Assembly (NCBI GenBank): GCA_027487385.1
Contig: JAIYDS010000242.1
Coordinates: 1 to 53,802, forward strand
Direction of reading: 5' to 3'
Length of the DNA stretch: 53,802 nucleotides
Origin: Acetobacteraceae bacterium
GTDB lineage: Bacteria; Pseudomonadota; Alphaproteobacteria; Acetobacterales; Acetobacteraceae
Shown piece by piece: positions 34,155 to 42,967 of the stretch (position 1 is the first letter of the stretch; each line of letters starts with the position of its first letter). The notes beneath the pieces were generated by a model. That model did no database searches. It was not told the DNA's origin and was given only the letters and a program-made list of their open reading frames with translations. The translations under genes and the position numbers were made by a program.

Positions 34155-34753
34155 GCCCGAAACTCCATCAGCCGAGCGACATAGCGCGCCAGGGTGTCGA
34201 TCTCGATATTCACCGCATCGCCGGGTTGCAGCGTGCCGAAGCTGGTCACGGCGGCGGTGTGGGGGATGATGTTGACCCCGAAACTCTCCGCGTCAACCTC
34301 GTTCACGGTGAGCGAGACGCCATCCACCGCCACGCTGCCCTTCACCGCGATGTATTTCGCGATCTCGCGCGGCACGCCGAAGCGCCAGCGGACCGAGGCG
34401 TTTTCCGGCGTGGCGGAGAGCACCCGCCCCACGCCATCCACATGGCCGGAGACCAGGTGCCCGCCCAGCTCATCGCCCAGCTTCAGGCTGCGCTCCAGGT
34501 TCACGCGCCCGCCGGCCTTCCACTGCCCCGTGGTGGTGCGGGCCAGGGTCTCGGCGCTGGCATCCACGGCGAAGCTGTCGCCATTCAGCTCCACGGCGGT
34601 CAGGCAGACGCCCGAGCAGGCGATGGAGCAGCCGAGCTGCGCGCCCGCCAGGAAGTCCGGCGCCACGCCGATGACCAGGCGCATGTCATGCCCCTGGCCG
34701 ATGGGCTGCACCTCGCGCAGCGTGCCGAGGCCCGTGATGATACCGGTGAACAT
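34151..34753 (-). CDS. ribE: Riboflavin synthase
   Basis: The 200-aa protein dismutates two lumazines to riboflavin. It consists of two lumazine-binding repeats: MFTGIITGLGTLREV with GCSIACSGVCLTAVE in the first, and LVSGHVDGVGRVLS with VKGSVAVDGVSLTVNEV in the second. Length is typical. It is 5 bp downstream of ribD and overlaps ribB by 4 bp (GTGA), consistent with one riboflavin operon. Confidence 0.97.
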   Translation of the reverse strand: MFTGIITGLGTLREVQPIGQGHDMRLVIGVAPDFLAGAQLGCSIACSGVCLTAVELNGDSFAVDASAETLARTTTGQWKAGGRVNLERSLKLGDELGGHLVSGHVDGVGRVLSATPENASVRWRFGVPREIAKYIAVKGSVAVDGVSLTVNEVDAESFGVNIIPHTAAVTSFGTLQPGDAVNIEIDTLARYVARLMEFRA

Positions 34754-34758
34754 GCGCC

Positions 34759-35865
34759 CTACTCCTTCACGAACTCGCTCATCACATCTGCGCCCACCGC
34801 CCGCGTCGCCTCCAGGCGGAAGCGCGGCATGGCGGAGAGCGCCACAAGGCCCAGCGGCCCCATGCTGGCCAGCCCCTCGGCGCCCATCAGCCCAGGGGCA
34901 TGGAACCAGACGAGCCGGTCCACAAGCCCTGCGCGCAGCAAGGCAGCGGCGAGCCCGGCGCCACCCTCGACCAGCACGCGGGTCACGCCCCGCATGGCCA
35001 GCGCGGCCAGCATGGGGCGGGGCAGCAGCCCGCCGCCGGCAGCCCGGCGGATGGTCACCACCTCCACCCCCGCGCTGATATAGGGTGCCAGCGCGGAAGG
35101 GCGATGCCCGGCGCCGGTGAGAAGCCAGGTGGGTTGCAACGCCGCCTCCCGCACCAGCCTCGCCCCGGGCGGCGTGCGCAGCCGCGCATCGGCAATCACG
35201 CGCAGGATGGGCACAGGGTCCATGCCCGCGATGCGGCAGGTGAGGTCCGGGTCATCGGCCAGCACCGTGCCGCTGCCGACCATCACCGCATCATGCCGGG
35301 CGCGCAGGGCGTGGACGGCGCGGCGCGCATCGGGGCCGGTGATCCAGCGGCTCTCGCCCGTGCTGGTCGCGATGCGCCCATCCAGCGTGGAAGCGAGCTT
35401 GAGCGTCACCAGCGGCAGGCCCTGGGTGATCCGGCGGATGAAGCCGGCATTGAGCGCCGCGGCCTCCGTCCCCAGCAGCCCTTCCTCAACCGTGATGCCG
35501 GCGGCGCGCAGCCGGGCGAAGCCGCGCCCATCCACCCGGGCATCCGGGTCCCGCAGGGCCACCACCACGCGGGTGACCCCGGCGCGAATCAGCGCATCGC
35601 AGCAGGGCGGCGTGCGGCCGTGATGCGAGCAGGGCTCCAGCGTGACATAAGCCGTCGCACCCCGTGCGGCCCCAGGGGAGGCCGCTTCCGCGCGAGCCAG
35701 CGCCTCGGCCTCGGCGTGGGGGCGGCCGCCGGGCTGGGTCCAGCCACGGGCGATGACGGTGCCGTCCTTGACCAGCACGCAGCCGACCGCCGGGTTGGGC
35801 CAGGTGTTGCCCAGGCCGCGGGCGGCGAGCCGCAGGGCGGCGCGCATATGGGCCAGGTCATCCAC
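34759..35865 (-). CDS. ribD: Bifunctional riboflavin deaminase/reductase RibD
   Basis: RibD (368 aa) deaminates and then reduces the ring-opened pyrimidine intermediate. The N-terminal deaminase has zinc ligands in HAEAEAL and LEPCSHHGRTPPCCDALI; the C-terminal reductase begins near TLKLASTLDGRIA and includes RVLVEGGAGLAAALL. GTG 35865 is preferred: GGAG lies 8 nt upstream and the RibD helix (HMRAALRLAARGLGNTWPNP) begins five residues later. The in-frame ATG at 36048 would add 61 residues without homology. First gene of the operon; no FMN riboswitch was recognised upstream. Confidence 0.94.
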   Translation of the reverse strand: MDDLAHMRAALRLAARGLGNTWPNPAVGCVLVKDGTVIARGWTQPGGRPHAEAEALARAEAASPGAARGATAYVTLEPCSHHGRTPPCCDALIRAGVTRVVVALRDPDARVDGRGFARLRAAGITVEEGLLGTEAAALNAGFIRRITQGLPLVTLKLASTLDGRIATSTGESRWITGPDARRAVHALRARHDAVMVGSGTVLADDPDLTCRIAGMDPVPILRVIADARLRTPPGARLVREAALQPTWLLTGAGHRPSALAPYISAGVEVVTIRRAAGGGLLPRPMLAALAMRGVTRVLVEGGAGLAAALLRAGLVDRLVWFHAPGLMGAEGLASMGPLGLVALSAMPRFRLEATRAVGADVMSEFVKE

Positions 35866-36351
35866 GGGCGGGACTCCGAGGGCCGCTGCCGCGCGGGCTC
35901 CCCTCAACCGGCATCTGGCTGGCCTTGGCGAGGGTATCGGCGTTGCGGTTGGGCAGGTCTGGCTGTGCCAACCGGAGCATGGTGGCGAATGGTCCCTCGA
36001 TGGAGCTGCCCGGGGGGTGGTCGGTTGGGCCTGGATGGATGATGGCACGATGGATCAGGGCGCGGGCGGCGTCCACCGGCTTCCCGGGTGATGGGGGCCG
36101 GCCCGCAGCGCATGGCCCGCGCGAAACTGACGCAGCTTCCTCCCGCGAGGGCACAGGTCGAGGGCACGACCATCACTTCGGCCTCAGGCCCGACAGACCC
36201 CTGAGAACCGATGGCGTTCCGCCACTTCGGGCGCCCTCCCCAGCCGCCGCTCCGGTCGGGCCGCCTGATCCGCCAGGGCCCGAGGGCCCCGATATCCGCA
36301 AGGGGGCGCCGCCGCTCGCACAGTTGGCGGCCCCACCGCCTGAACGAGGGG
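35866..36351. other. 486-bp stretch without a convincing gene
   Basis: Between the ribD start and the Bug gene stop there are only overlapping GC-rich frames (for example 35858-36154 on - and 35925-36365 on +) with Pro/Arg-rich, low-information products and no recognisable motif. The ribD promoter is expected here but no clear -35/-10 pair stands out. A decayed gene is possible. Confidence 0.5.
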
Positions 36352-37317
36352 CTATTCGATCTTGATGCCGGCGGCGCGGATGATCGGCGCCCAGCGCGTG
36401 TATTCCTCTCGCACGAAGCGGTCGGTCGTCGCGGCGTCCATCCAGATGGCTTCGCTGCCAAGGTCGCGCAGGCGGGTCTGCATCTGCGGCGTCTCCAGCA
36501 CCTCCTTCGAGACGGCCGACATCCGGTTGACGATCGGCGCTGGGGTCCCGCGCGGCGCGAAGAGCCCGGTCCAGGAGCGCACGGCGTAGTCGGCAACGCC
36601 GCCCTCGGTCACGGTCGGCAGATCGGGGCGGAGCGCCACGCGCTCGGCCGTGCAGACCGCGATGATGCGGACGCGCCCGGCCTCGGCCGGCGGGATCACC
36701 GTGGGCAGGTTCATGAAGCCGAGCTGGATGGTGCCGGCGATCAGGTCGCTCAGCACCGGGCCGCCACCGCGATAGGGCACATGCGTCATGTCCAGCCCCG
36801 TGCGCATGCGAAACAACTCGCCCGCCAGGTGGTTGGAGGAGCCAACGCCCGAGGAGCCGAAGCTCATGCCGCCGCGCATGGTGCGGATATGCGCGATCAG
36901 CTCCGGCACAGTGCGCACGGGGAGGGAGGGATGCACGGCGATGACATTGGGCACATCCACCCACATCGCCATGCCGTGGAAGACCTCCCGCACGTCATAG
37001 CCCATTTCGCCCGAGATCAGCGGGTGGAACACATGGTTGGAGGCCGAGGAGACAAAGAGCGTCTGCCCATCCGGCCGTGCCCGCATCGCGGCCCCCATGC
37101 CGACGGAACCGCCGCCGCCCGGCCGGTTCTCGACCAGGAAGGGCTGGCCGAGCCGCCCTTCCAGCTGCGGCGCGAACAACCGCGCCACCACATCATTCGA
37201 GCCACCCGGCGCCCAGGGCACGATCATGCTGACCGGACGGGTGGGCCAGGCCTCCTGCGCCCGGGCAAGGGCGGGAAGGGCCAGCAGGGGCGCGGCAAGG
37301 AGGGGGCGACGAAACAT
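36352..37317 (-). CDS. Bug-family (TTT) solute-binding protein
   Basis: This 321-aa exported protein starts MFRRPLLAAPLLALPALARA, then PVSMIVPWAPGGSNDVVAR, VENRPGGGGSVGMGAA and PDGQTLFVSS, with HVPYRGGGPVLSDLIAGTI in the second lobe. All are Bug/TctC features. The frame extends 23 codons further upstream but the signal peptide fixes ATG 37317. Like the other two Bug genes in the window it stands alone, without TctA/TctB permease genes. Confidence 0.92.
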   Translation of the reverse strand: MFRRPLLAAPLLALPALARAQEAWPTRPVSMIVPWAPGGSNDVVARLFAPQLEGRLGQPFLVENRPGGGGSVGMGAAMRARPDGQTLFVSSASNHVFHPLISGEMGYDVREVFHGMAMWVDVPNVIAVHPSLPVRTVPELIAHIRTMRGGMSFGSSGVGSSNHLAGELFRMRTGLDMTHVPYRGGGPVLSDLIAGTIQLGFMNLPTVIPPAEAGRVRIIAVCTAERVALRPDLPTVTEGGVADYAVRSWTGLFAPRGTPAPIVNRMSAVSKEVLETPQMQTRLRDLGSEAIWMDAATTDRFVREEYTRWAPIIRAAGIKIE

Positions 37318-37436
37318 GGGCGGGTTCCTCTCTGGTTGCGCTCCTATAACATGCCTGGGCGGCGCGGATATCGGGGCGAATGGCAAAGACGGCGCGCCCA
37401 GGTTAAGACCAGCGTGAATGGTGTGAAACGAGAGCG

Positions 37437-38438
37437 ATGATGCGGCCCTTCTCCCTGATCATCCTGGCGGCGGTCCTGGCGGGCTGCGCGCAGGACCATG
37501 CCGGCATCGCAACCAGCGGGGGCGATAGCTTCGTGCTCGCCGCCCAGGGTGTCAGCGGCCGCGGGGCGGTGGAGAGCGGGCTGGCCCAGGCCCAGGGTTT
37601 CTGCGGCGAGCATGGCCGGCTCTTCGTGCTGACCAACAGCGAGGTCGGCTCCAGCAGCTATCGCCTGGAATTCCGCTGCATCGCCATGAACAATGTCCCG
37701 CCGCCACCGCCCGTGGCCAGCGCAGCGCCGCCCCCGCCGCCGCGCAGCGCGCGGGGGCGCCGTGCCGCGCCCGCCCCCGCGCCAGAGCTGGCCAGCAGCG
37801 GCCCACCGCTCAGCTTCCCGGCCAGCCTGCCGGCGATGACGGCGCCGCCCGCCCAGGTCGTCTGGAGCCTGGGCACGGCGAATGTCCCGCCCCCGCTGCC
37901 GCCGGTGGCCACGACGCCACTCTTTGCCCCGCCGCCCGGCGTGGTGCTCGCCGTGCCGCCACTGACCGGCCCAAGGCTGCCCCCGGCCGACAATTCGGCG
38001 CTGGTTGCCCTGCCCCGGCTCGATTCCATGGCGACTCTCGAACGCCCGCAACCCCTGGCAGCGGCCAGCATGGAGCCGGCCGGGGCGCCGGCCGCGAGCC
38101 AGGCGGTGTTGAGCCGCGAGCCACTGCCGCCGGTCGGCACGCTGCCCCTGCTGCAATCGCAGGCGCCGAGCCCACCCAGCTACGTCGCCGCGCAGCCCGT
38201 GGTGCGGGCCGAGGCCCTGCCGCCGATTCAGGCGCAGCCGCTCGCCGCGCCGGCCACCGCGCTCAGCGCGCCGCCGCCCAGCTTCGGGCTGGTGGTGCCG
38301 AGCCCCAATCCGCTGCCGGGTGCCAGCAGCTCCCTGCCGCCCATCGCGGGCGGCAACACCCGGCCGCTCGCGCTGCCGGGCGGCAACCCCACCACCCTGT
38401 CCAGCGGCGGCACGGGCTTCAGCCAGGGCTTCCGCTGA
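37437..38438 (+). CDS. Proline-rich lipoprotein of unknown function
   Basis: The 333-aa protein begins with a lipoprotein signal and lipobox (IILAAVLAGC, Cys17-18 region). A small cysteine-containing domain (about 28-82: FVLAAQGVSGRGAVESGLAQ, FCGEHGRLFVLT, RLEFRC) is followed by some 250 residues that are mostly Pro, Ala, Leu and Ser without a repeat unit. Such tails often span the periplasm or wall. An ATG directly follows as codon 2, so either could be used. It is alone between a Bug gene (divergent) and a MaoC gene (convergent, 9 bp). Confidence 0.75.
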   Translation: MMRPFSLIILAAVLAGCAQDHAGIATSGGDSFVLAAQGVSGRGAVESGLAQAQGFCGEHGRLFVLTNSEVGSSSYRLEFRCIAMNNVPPPPPVASAAPPPPPRSARGRRAAPAPAPELASSGPPLSFPASLPAMTAPPAQVVWSLGTANVPPPLPPVATTPLFAPPPGVVLAVPPLTGPRLPPADNSALVALPRLDSMATLERPQPLAAASMEPAGAPAASQAVLSREPLPPVGTLPLLQSQAPSPPSYVAAQPVVRAEALPPIQAQPLAAPATALSAPPPSFGLVVPSPNPLPGASSSLPPIAGGNTRPLALPGGNPTTLSSGGTGFSQGFR

Positions 38439-38447
38439 CCGGGGCGC

Positions 38448-38903
38448 TCAGTCGTAGACCTGGCTGAGCGTCTCGGCGACGAGGCAGGGGCGGGGATTGC
38501 CCTCCACCTCCATCTCATTCTCCATGGTCAGGCGCACGCCGCCCGGAATGGGCTCGCAGGCCTTCAGCGTCAGGTGCAGCCGCACGCGGGAGCCCGAGGG
38601 CACCATGGCGGTGAAGCGCACCTTGTTGCTGCCGTAGTTCAGCGCGCGGGAGCGGTTCTTGATGCGATAGACCAGCGGCGACAATCGCGGCAGCAGCGAG
38701 AGCGTCAGAAAGCCATGCGCGATGGTCTTGCCGCCCGGCAATTCGCGCGCCGCGCGCTCGGCATCAATGTGAATCCATTGATGGTCGCCCGTCGCCTCGG
38801 CGAAGAGGTCGATGGTGCGCTGGTCCACCGTGTACCATTCGCTGGTGCCGAGCTTCTTGCCGACCCATTCCGCCATGTCGGCGGGCTTTTCGATTTCGAG
38901 CAT
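38448..38903 (-). CDS. MaoC-family (R)-specific enoyl-CoA hydratase-like protein
   Basis: This 151-aa single hot-dog domain protein has the hydratase motif ATGDHQWIHIDAERA with the catalytic Asp/His, and HGFLTLSLLPRLSPLVY. MaoC proteins hydrate trans-2-enoyl-CoA and are used in fatty-acid or PHA metabolism. The NYGSNKVRF stretch is typical of the small NodN/MaoC subgroup. ATG 38903 was chosen from homology; the upstream 44 codons lie in the ftsY 3' region. It is 43 bp downstream of ftsY on the same strand. Confidence 0.92.
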   Translation of the reverse strand: MLEIEKPADMAEWVGKKLGTSEWYTVDQRTIDLFAEATGDHQWIHIDAERAARELPGGKTIAHGFLTLSLLPRLSPLVYRIKNRSRALNYGSNKVRFTAMVPSGSRVRLHLTLKACEPIPGGVRLTMENEMEVEGNPRPCLVAETLSQVYD

Positions 38904-38946
38904 GCGTGCCTCCCGTTGATGGGCGGCAAGCTTGGGGAGGCGGAGG

Positions 38947-40089
38947 CTAGTCGTCCAGCCCCACCAGGGAGCGCGCGAAATCCCGCGCCTCGAAGGGGCG
39001 GAGGTCGGCCGCCTTCTCGCCCACGCCCACCGCATGCACGGGCAGGCCGAATTCCTGGGCGAGGGCCACCACCACGCCCCCCTTGGCCGAGCCGTCGAGC
39101 TTGGTGACGACCAAGCCCGTCACATCCACCATCTCCTTGAAGACCCGCACCTGGCTCACGGCGTTCTGGCCGGTGGTGGCATCGAGCACGAGCAGGGTGG
39201 AATGCGGAATGGTCGCGTCATCGCGCTTGAGCACGCGCACCACCTTGCGCAGCTCCTCCATCAGGGCCGACTTGTTGTGCAGTCGGCCGGCCGTGTCCAC
39301 CAGCAGGACATCCACGCCCGCCGCTCGCGCATCGCGCAGGCCATCGAAGGCGAGGCCGGCGGCATCGGCGCCGGGCTTGGCCGGCACCACGACATGCGCG
39401 CCGGTGCGCTCGCCCCAGACCTGCAATTGCTCGACGGCGGCGGCGCGGAAGGTGTCGCCGGCCACCATCCAGACCTTCAGGCCCTGGGCGCGATACTGCT
39501 CGGCCAGCTTGGCGATGGTGGTGGTCTTGCCGGTGCCGTTCACGCCGACCACCAGCACCACATGCGGCGCGTGTTCGCGCGTGATGACCAAAGGCTGCGC
39601 CACGGGGGCGAGGATGGCGGCGATTTCCTCGGCCAGGGCCGCCTTCACTTCCTCATCCGTCACCTCGCGGCCGAAGCGGGTGCGGCGGAAGCCCTCCACG
39701 ATGCGGCCGGCAGCACTGACGCCGAGATCGGCGCCGATCAGCATCTCCTCCAACTCCTCCAGCGCCGCGTCATCCAGCTTGCGCTTGGTGAAGACGCTGC
39801 CGATGGCATCGGTGAGCTTGGCGGTGGAGCGCGCGAGCCCGGCCTTGAGGCGAGCGAAGAAGCCGCGCGGGGCTTCCGGTTCCGGCGCGGCGGGGGGCTC
39901 CGGCGCCAGGACGGGCGCGGCCTCGGCCGGTGATGGCTCCGGCTGGGGTGCCTCCGGCTGGGGCGGTTCCGGGGCGGGGGGCGGCGGGGCGAGCGCGGGG
40001 GCCTCGACAAGGGCTGGCTCGGGCGGCGGAGGAGGGGGGGCGGGCTGCGCCTTGCCGGTCAGCTTGCCCCAGAGATCGCGCAGCGCCAT
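38947..40089 (-). CDS. ftsY: Signal recognition particle receptor FtsY
   Basis: FtsY (380 aa) docks SRP-ribosome complexes at the inner membrane. A Pro/Glu/Ala-rich A domain (about 15-78) precedes the NG GTPase: P-loop GVNGTGKT at 182-189 followed by TTIAKLAEQYRAQGLKV, then DTFRAAAVEQL, LVDTAGRL and VTKLDGSAKGG. The A domain is unusually rich in proline. The ATG overlaps the mtaB stop by one base (TGATG). The dapF-mtaB-ftsY order is common in alphaproteobacteria. Confidence 0.97.
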   Translation of the reverse strand: MALRDLWGKLTGKAQPAPPPPPPEPALVEAPALAPPPPAPEPPQPEAPQPEPSPAEAAPVLAPEPPAAPEPEAPRGFFARLKAGLARSTAKLTDAIGSVFTKRKLDDAALEELEEMLIGADLGVSAAGRIVEGFRRTRFGREVTDEEVKAALAEEIAAILAPVAQPLVITREHAPHVVLVVGVNGTGKTTTIAKLAEQYRAQGLKVWMVAGDTFRAAAVEQLQVWGERTGAHVVVPAKPGADAAGLAFDGLRDARAAGVDVLLVDTAGRLHNKSALMEELRKVVRVLKRDDATIPHSTLLVLDATTGQNAVSQVRVFKEMVDVTGLVVTKLDGSAKGGVVVALAQEFGLPVHAVGVGEKAADLRPFEARDFARSLVGLDD

Positions 40090-41288
40090 CAGGCCGCCTC
40101 CGCCCAGAGAGTTTCGCCATCATGGCGGGTGACGCGCGCCGCGACCCGCGCACCGCGCATGGCCCCCGCGAGGCGGATCGGCGCGAAATGCGCGGTGTGG
40201 CCGCGGCCATCCGCCTCCATCAGCGCGTCCTCGACCTGGCCGAGGCGCGAGGCGAGGAAGCGCGCGCGCTCCGCCGCACCCGCCACGCGCAGCCGGGCCG
40301 CGCGCTCGCGCCGCAGGGCCATGGGCAGTTGCGGCATGCGGGCCGCCGGCGTGCCGCTGCGGCCGGAATAGGGAAAGACATGCAGGAAGCTGAGCCGCGC
40401 CTCGGCCACGAGATCCAGCATCGCGGCAAAGTGGTCCTCGCTCTCGGTCGGGAAACCGGCGATGAGATCGGCGCCCAGCGCCACATCGGGCCGCAGCGCG
40501 CGGGCGCGGGCGGCGAGGGCCAGGAGATCGGCCCGGGAATGGCGGCGCTTCATGCGCTTCAGGATCAGGTCATGCCCATGCTGCGCCGAGAGATGCAGAT
40601 GCGGCATCAGCCGCGCTTCCTCGGCGAAGACGCGCCAGAAATCATCGTCCAGCGCAGCGGGGTCGAGCGAGGAGAGGCGCAGGCGTGGCAATTCCGGCAC
40701 CTCGCGCAGGATGGCGCGAATCAGCGCGGGCAGCGCCGGGTGGCTCGCCAGGTCCACGCCGGTCAGCACGATCTCGGCGTGGCGGGCGGCGAGGTCGCGC
40801 GCAGCCGCCACCGCCTCGGCGATGGGAAGCGCCCGGGCCGGGCCACGCCCCTGCGGGATGATGCAGAAGGTGCAGGCATGGTCGCAGCCCTGCTGCACGG
40901 CGAGGAAGCCGCGCGTGCCACCGCCCGCGGCGATGCCCAGCGGCGCCTCGCGCAGGATGGGCGCGACCGGCGCCGCCCAGGCGGCGGGATCGAGCTTCAC
41001 GCCATTGCCGATGACGCGCGTGACGCCGGGCAGGCTGGCCCAGGCCTCGGGCGCGATCTGCGCGGCGCAGCCCGTCACCAGGATGGGCCGGCCCGGATGC
41101 TCCCGCGCGGCGCGGCGGATGGCCTGGCGCGCCTGGGCTTCCGCCTCGCCCGTCACGGCGCAGGTGTTGACGATCATGGCATCGGCGAAGCCGGCGCGGG
41201 CCGCGAGGCCGCGCATGGTCTCGCTCTCGGCCAGGTTCAGCCGGCAGCCGAAGGTCAGGGTTTCAGCAGTATTGGCCGGCTGATTCAC
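40089..41288 (-). CDS. mtaB: tRNA t6A methylthiotransferase MtaB
   Basis: MtaB is a radical-SAM enzyme that methylthiolates t6A at tRNA position 37 (ms2t6A). The UPF0004 domain starts TLTFGCRLNLAESETMRG with the first cluster cysteine, followed by VNTCAVTGEAEAQARQAIRR. The radical-SAM cysteines are in GCDHACTFCIIPQGRG, and a TRAM-like tail ends the protein. I chose GTG 41288 (399 aa); a TTG at 41327 would give 412 aa and overlap dapF by 11 bp. Neither has a strong ribosome site. TsaE, which acts in making t6A itself, is also in this window. Confidence 0.93.
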   Translation of the reverse strand: MNQPANTAETLTFGCRLNLAESETMRGLAARAGFADAMIVNTCAVTGEAEAQARQAIRRAAREHPGRPILVTGCAAQIAPEAWASLPGVTRVIGNGVKLDPAAWAAPVAPILREAPLGIAAGGGTRGFLAVQQGCDHACTFCIIPQGRGPARALPIAEAVAAARDLAARHAEIVLTGVDLASHPALPALIRAILREVPELPRLRLSSLDPAALDDDFWRVFAEEARLMPHLHLSAQHGHDLILKRMKRRHSRADLLALAARARALRPDVALGADLIAGFPTESEDHFAAMLDLVAEARLSFLHVFPYSGRSGTPAARMPQLPMALRRERAARLRVAGAAERARFLASRLGQVEDALMEADGRGHTAHFAPIRLAGAMRGARVAARVTRHDGETLWAEAA

Positions 41289-41316
41289 GCTTCCGCGCGC
41301 TTCGGCGCTCCAGCGA

Positions 41317-42135
41317 TCAGACGGCAAGGGAGAGCTCGCCCTTGAAGGAGGTCGCGACCGGCCCGCTCATCAGCACATGGCCATCCGCGCGCTGCTCGAT
41401 CACCAGGTCCCCGCCCGGCAGGCTCACCGTGCAGCGGGCCTCCACCAGGCCACGCCGCCGCGCATTCACCAGCGCGGCACAGGCGCCGGAACCGCAGGCC
41501 AGGGTGTAGCCCGCGCCCCGCTCCCAGACGACGAGCTTGATGTGATCCCGCGCCAGGACCTGCACGAAGCCGATATTGGCGCGCTCGGGCAGCAGGGGGT
41601 GGTGTTCCAGTTCCGGGCCGATGCGGAAGACGTCGAGTGCCGCCACATCCTCCACGAAGAAATTCGCGTGGGGATTGCCCATGGAGCAGCAGGCGGCGTC
41701 ACTCACGCCCTCGGCCGCCATCGGCACATGCAGCGTGTCCATCTCCCGCGCCAGCGGCACATCCCGCCAATCCAGGCGCGGCGGGCCCATATCCACCCGC
41801 ACCGTGCCATCGGCCAGGCGCTCCGCGCCCAGAAGGCCGGCGATGGTGCGGATGGAGATGCTGGGCCGCCCCATCTCCGCCAGCATGAGCGAGGCGGCGC
41901 AGCGTGTGCCGTTGCCACAGGCGCCGGCCTCGCTGCCGTCGGAATTGTGAAAGCGGAAGAAGATATCGGCGTCCTGGGACGGCTCCATGGTGATGAGCTG
42001 GTCGAAGCCCACGCCGCGATGCCGGTCCCCCACCCATTGGATGGTCTCGGCGGGCAGGGCGAGCGGCTTCGCGCGTGCGTCGAGCACGACGAAGTCATTG
42101 CCGAGGCCATGCATCTTCAGAAAGGGGACTTGCAT
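41317..42135 (-). CDS. dapF: Diaminopimelate epimerase
   Basis: DapF (272 aa) converts LL- to meso-diaminopimelate for lysine and peptidoglycan. The start [16 protein letters not shown] is standard; the two catalytic cysteines are in [11 protein letters not shown] and [14 protein letters not shown]. The frame runs a further 164 codons upstream without homology, so the start is ATG 42135 or the in-frame ATG at 42144 (MQP MQVPF). Neither has an obvious ribosome site. It is divergent from a lipoprotein gene, 64 bp apart, and leads the dapF-mtaB-ftsY group. Confidence 0.96.
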   Translation of the reverse strand: MQVPFLKMHGLGNDFVVLDARAKPLALPAETIQWVGDRHRGVGFDQLITMEPSQDADIFFRFHNSDGSEAGACGNGTRCAASLMLAEMGRPSISIRTIAGLLGAERLADGTVRVDMGPPRLDWRDVPLAREMDTLHVPMAAEGVSDAACCSMGNPHANFFVEDVAALDVFRIGPELEHHPLLPERANIGFVQVLARDHIKLVVWERGAGYTLACGSGACAALVNARRRGLVEARCTVSLPGGDLVIEQRADGHVLMSGPVATSFKGELSLAV

Positions 42136-42199
42136 GGGTTGCATATAGGACGAGCAAAGACTTGGCGCGAAGGGGTGGGGGGGCCTATGTGCTGGGCGC

Positions 42200-42967
42200 A
42201 TGATCCCTTTCCCCCTGATCCTCCTTGCCGCCGGGCTGCTGACAGCCTGTGGCAGCACCTTCTCGGCCAATGAGTATTCGGCGCGCGCCGTGCAGCAGGC
42301 CAACCCCGTGCAGCAAGGCACCATCGTGGGCTCCCGCCGCGTGGCCATCGCGGCGGGTGGCGAGACCGGTGCCGCGGCCGGCGGCGCGGCGGGCGGCGCC
42401 ATTGGCGGCGCGGCCGCGGCGGGCAATTCCGTCAGCACCGCGCTGGGCGCCGTTGGCGGCGCGCTGCTGGGCAGCCTGGTCGGCACGGCTGCCGAACGCG
42501 CCTCCGCCAATACCGACGCCGTGGAATACATCATCCGCAGGAACAGCGATGGCGAGCTGGTTTCCGTCACCCAGCGGGACGCGGTGCCCATTCCGCTGGG
42601 CACGGCCGTGCTGGTCATCACCGGCAACCAGGCGCGGGTGGTGCCGGACTACATCTCGACGCAGGCCGAGCCGCCGGCGCGCAACCCGCTGCGGCGCCCC
42701 GCCGCGCCCCGCCCCGAGGCGCCGATGACACCCATCGCCGGCCAGGGCGCGCCCGCGGAACCCGCCAGCCCGCCGGCGGCGCCGGTGGCGGAGCCCCTGC
42801 CGCCGGCCGCGCCGGCGCCCGAACCGGCCCCGGCACTAACCCTGACGCCAACCCTGGCGCCTGTCGCGCCGCCGCAGCCAGCGCCGGCCCCCGCCGAAGC
42901 TGCACCGCGACCGGCGACCGAACTCCTGCCCAACATCGCCGCACCGGCCGTCAGGGCGCCTGAATGA
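42200..42967 (+). CDS. Glycine-zipper lipoprotein (SlyB/Pcp-like) with Pro/Ala-rich tail
   Basis: The 255-aa protein has a lipobox LLTAC at 13-17, then a short mature segment, a glycine-zipper stretch at about 52-95 ([36 protein letters not shown]), a small beta region ([19 protein letters not shown] ... GTAVLVITG) and an 85-residue Pro/Ala tail. The first three parts match SlyB/Pcp-type outer-membrane lipoproteins; the tail is extra. Its 3' end overlaps the convergent LysR gene by 17 bp. Confidence 0.85.
   Translation: MIPFPLILLAAGLLTACGSTFSANEYSARAVQQANPVQQGTIVGSRRVAIAAGGETGAAAGGAAGGAIGGAAAAGNSVSTALGAVGGALLGSLVGTAAERASANTDAVEYIIRRNSDGELVSVTQRDAVPIPLGTAVLVITGNQARVVPDYISTQAEPPARNPLRRPAAPRPEAPMTPIAGQGAPAEPASPPAAPVAEPLPPAAPAPEPAPALTLTPTLAPVAPPQPAPAPAEAAPRPATELLPNIAAPAVRAPE

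Noticed and set aside
35866-36351. FMN riboswitch upstream of ribD
   Set aside because: Searched both strands for the conserved RFN pieces; none recognised.
35904-36596. Possible transposase remnant between ribD and the Bug gene
   Set aside because: The frames are Pro/Arg-rich but show no DDE or HUH motif, and no terminal repeats were found.
36211-37440. 409-codon + strand ORF opposite the third Bug gene
   Set aside because: Antisense to an exported protein with clear family motifs; its product has no recognisable domain.
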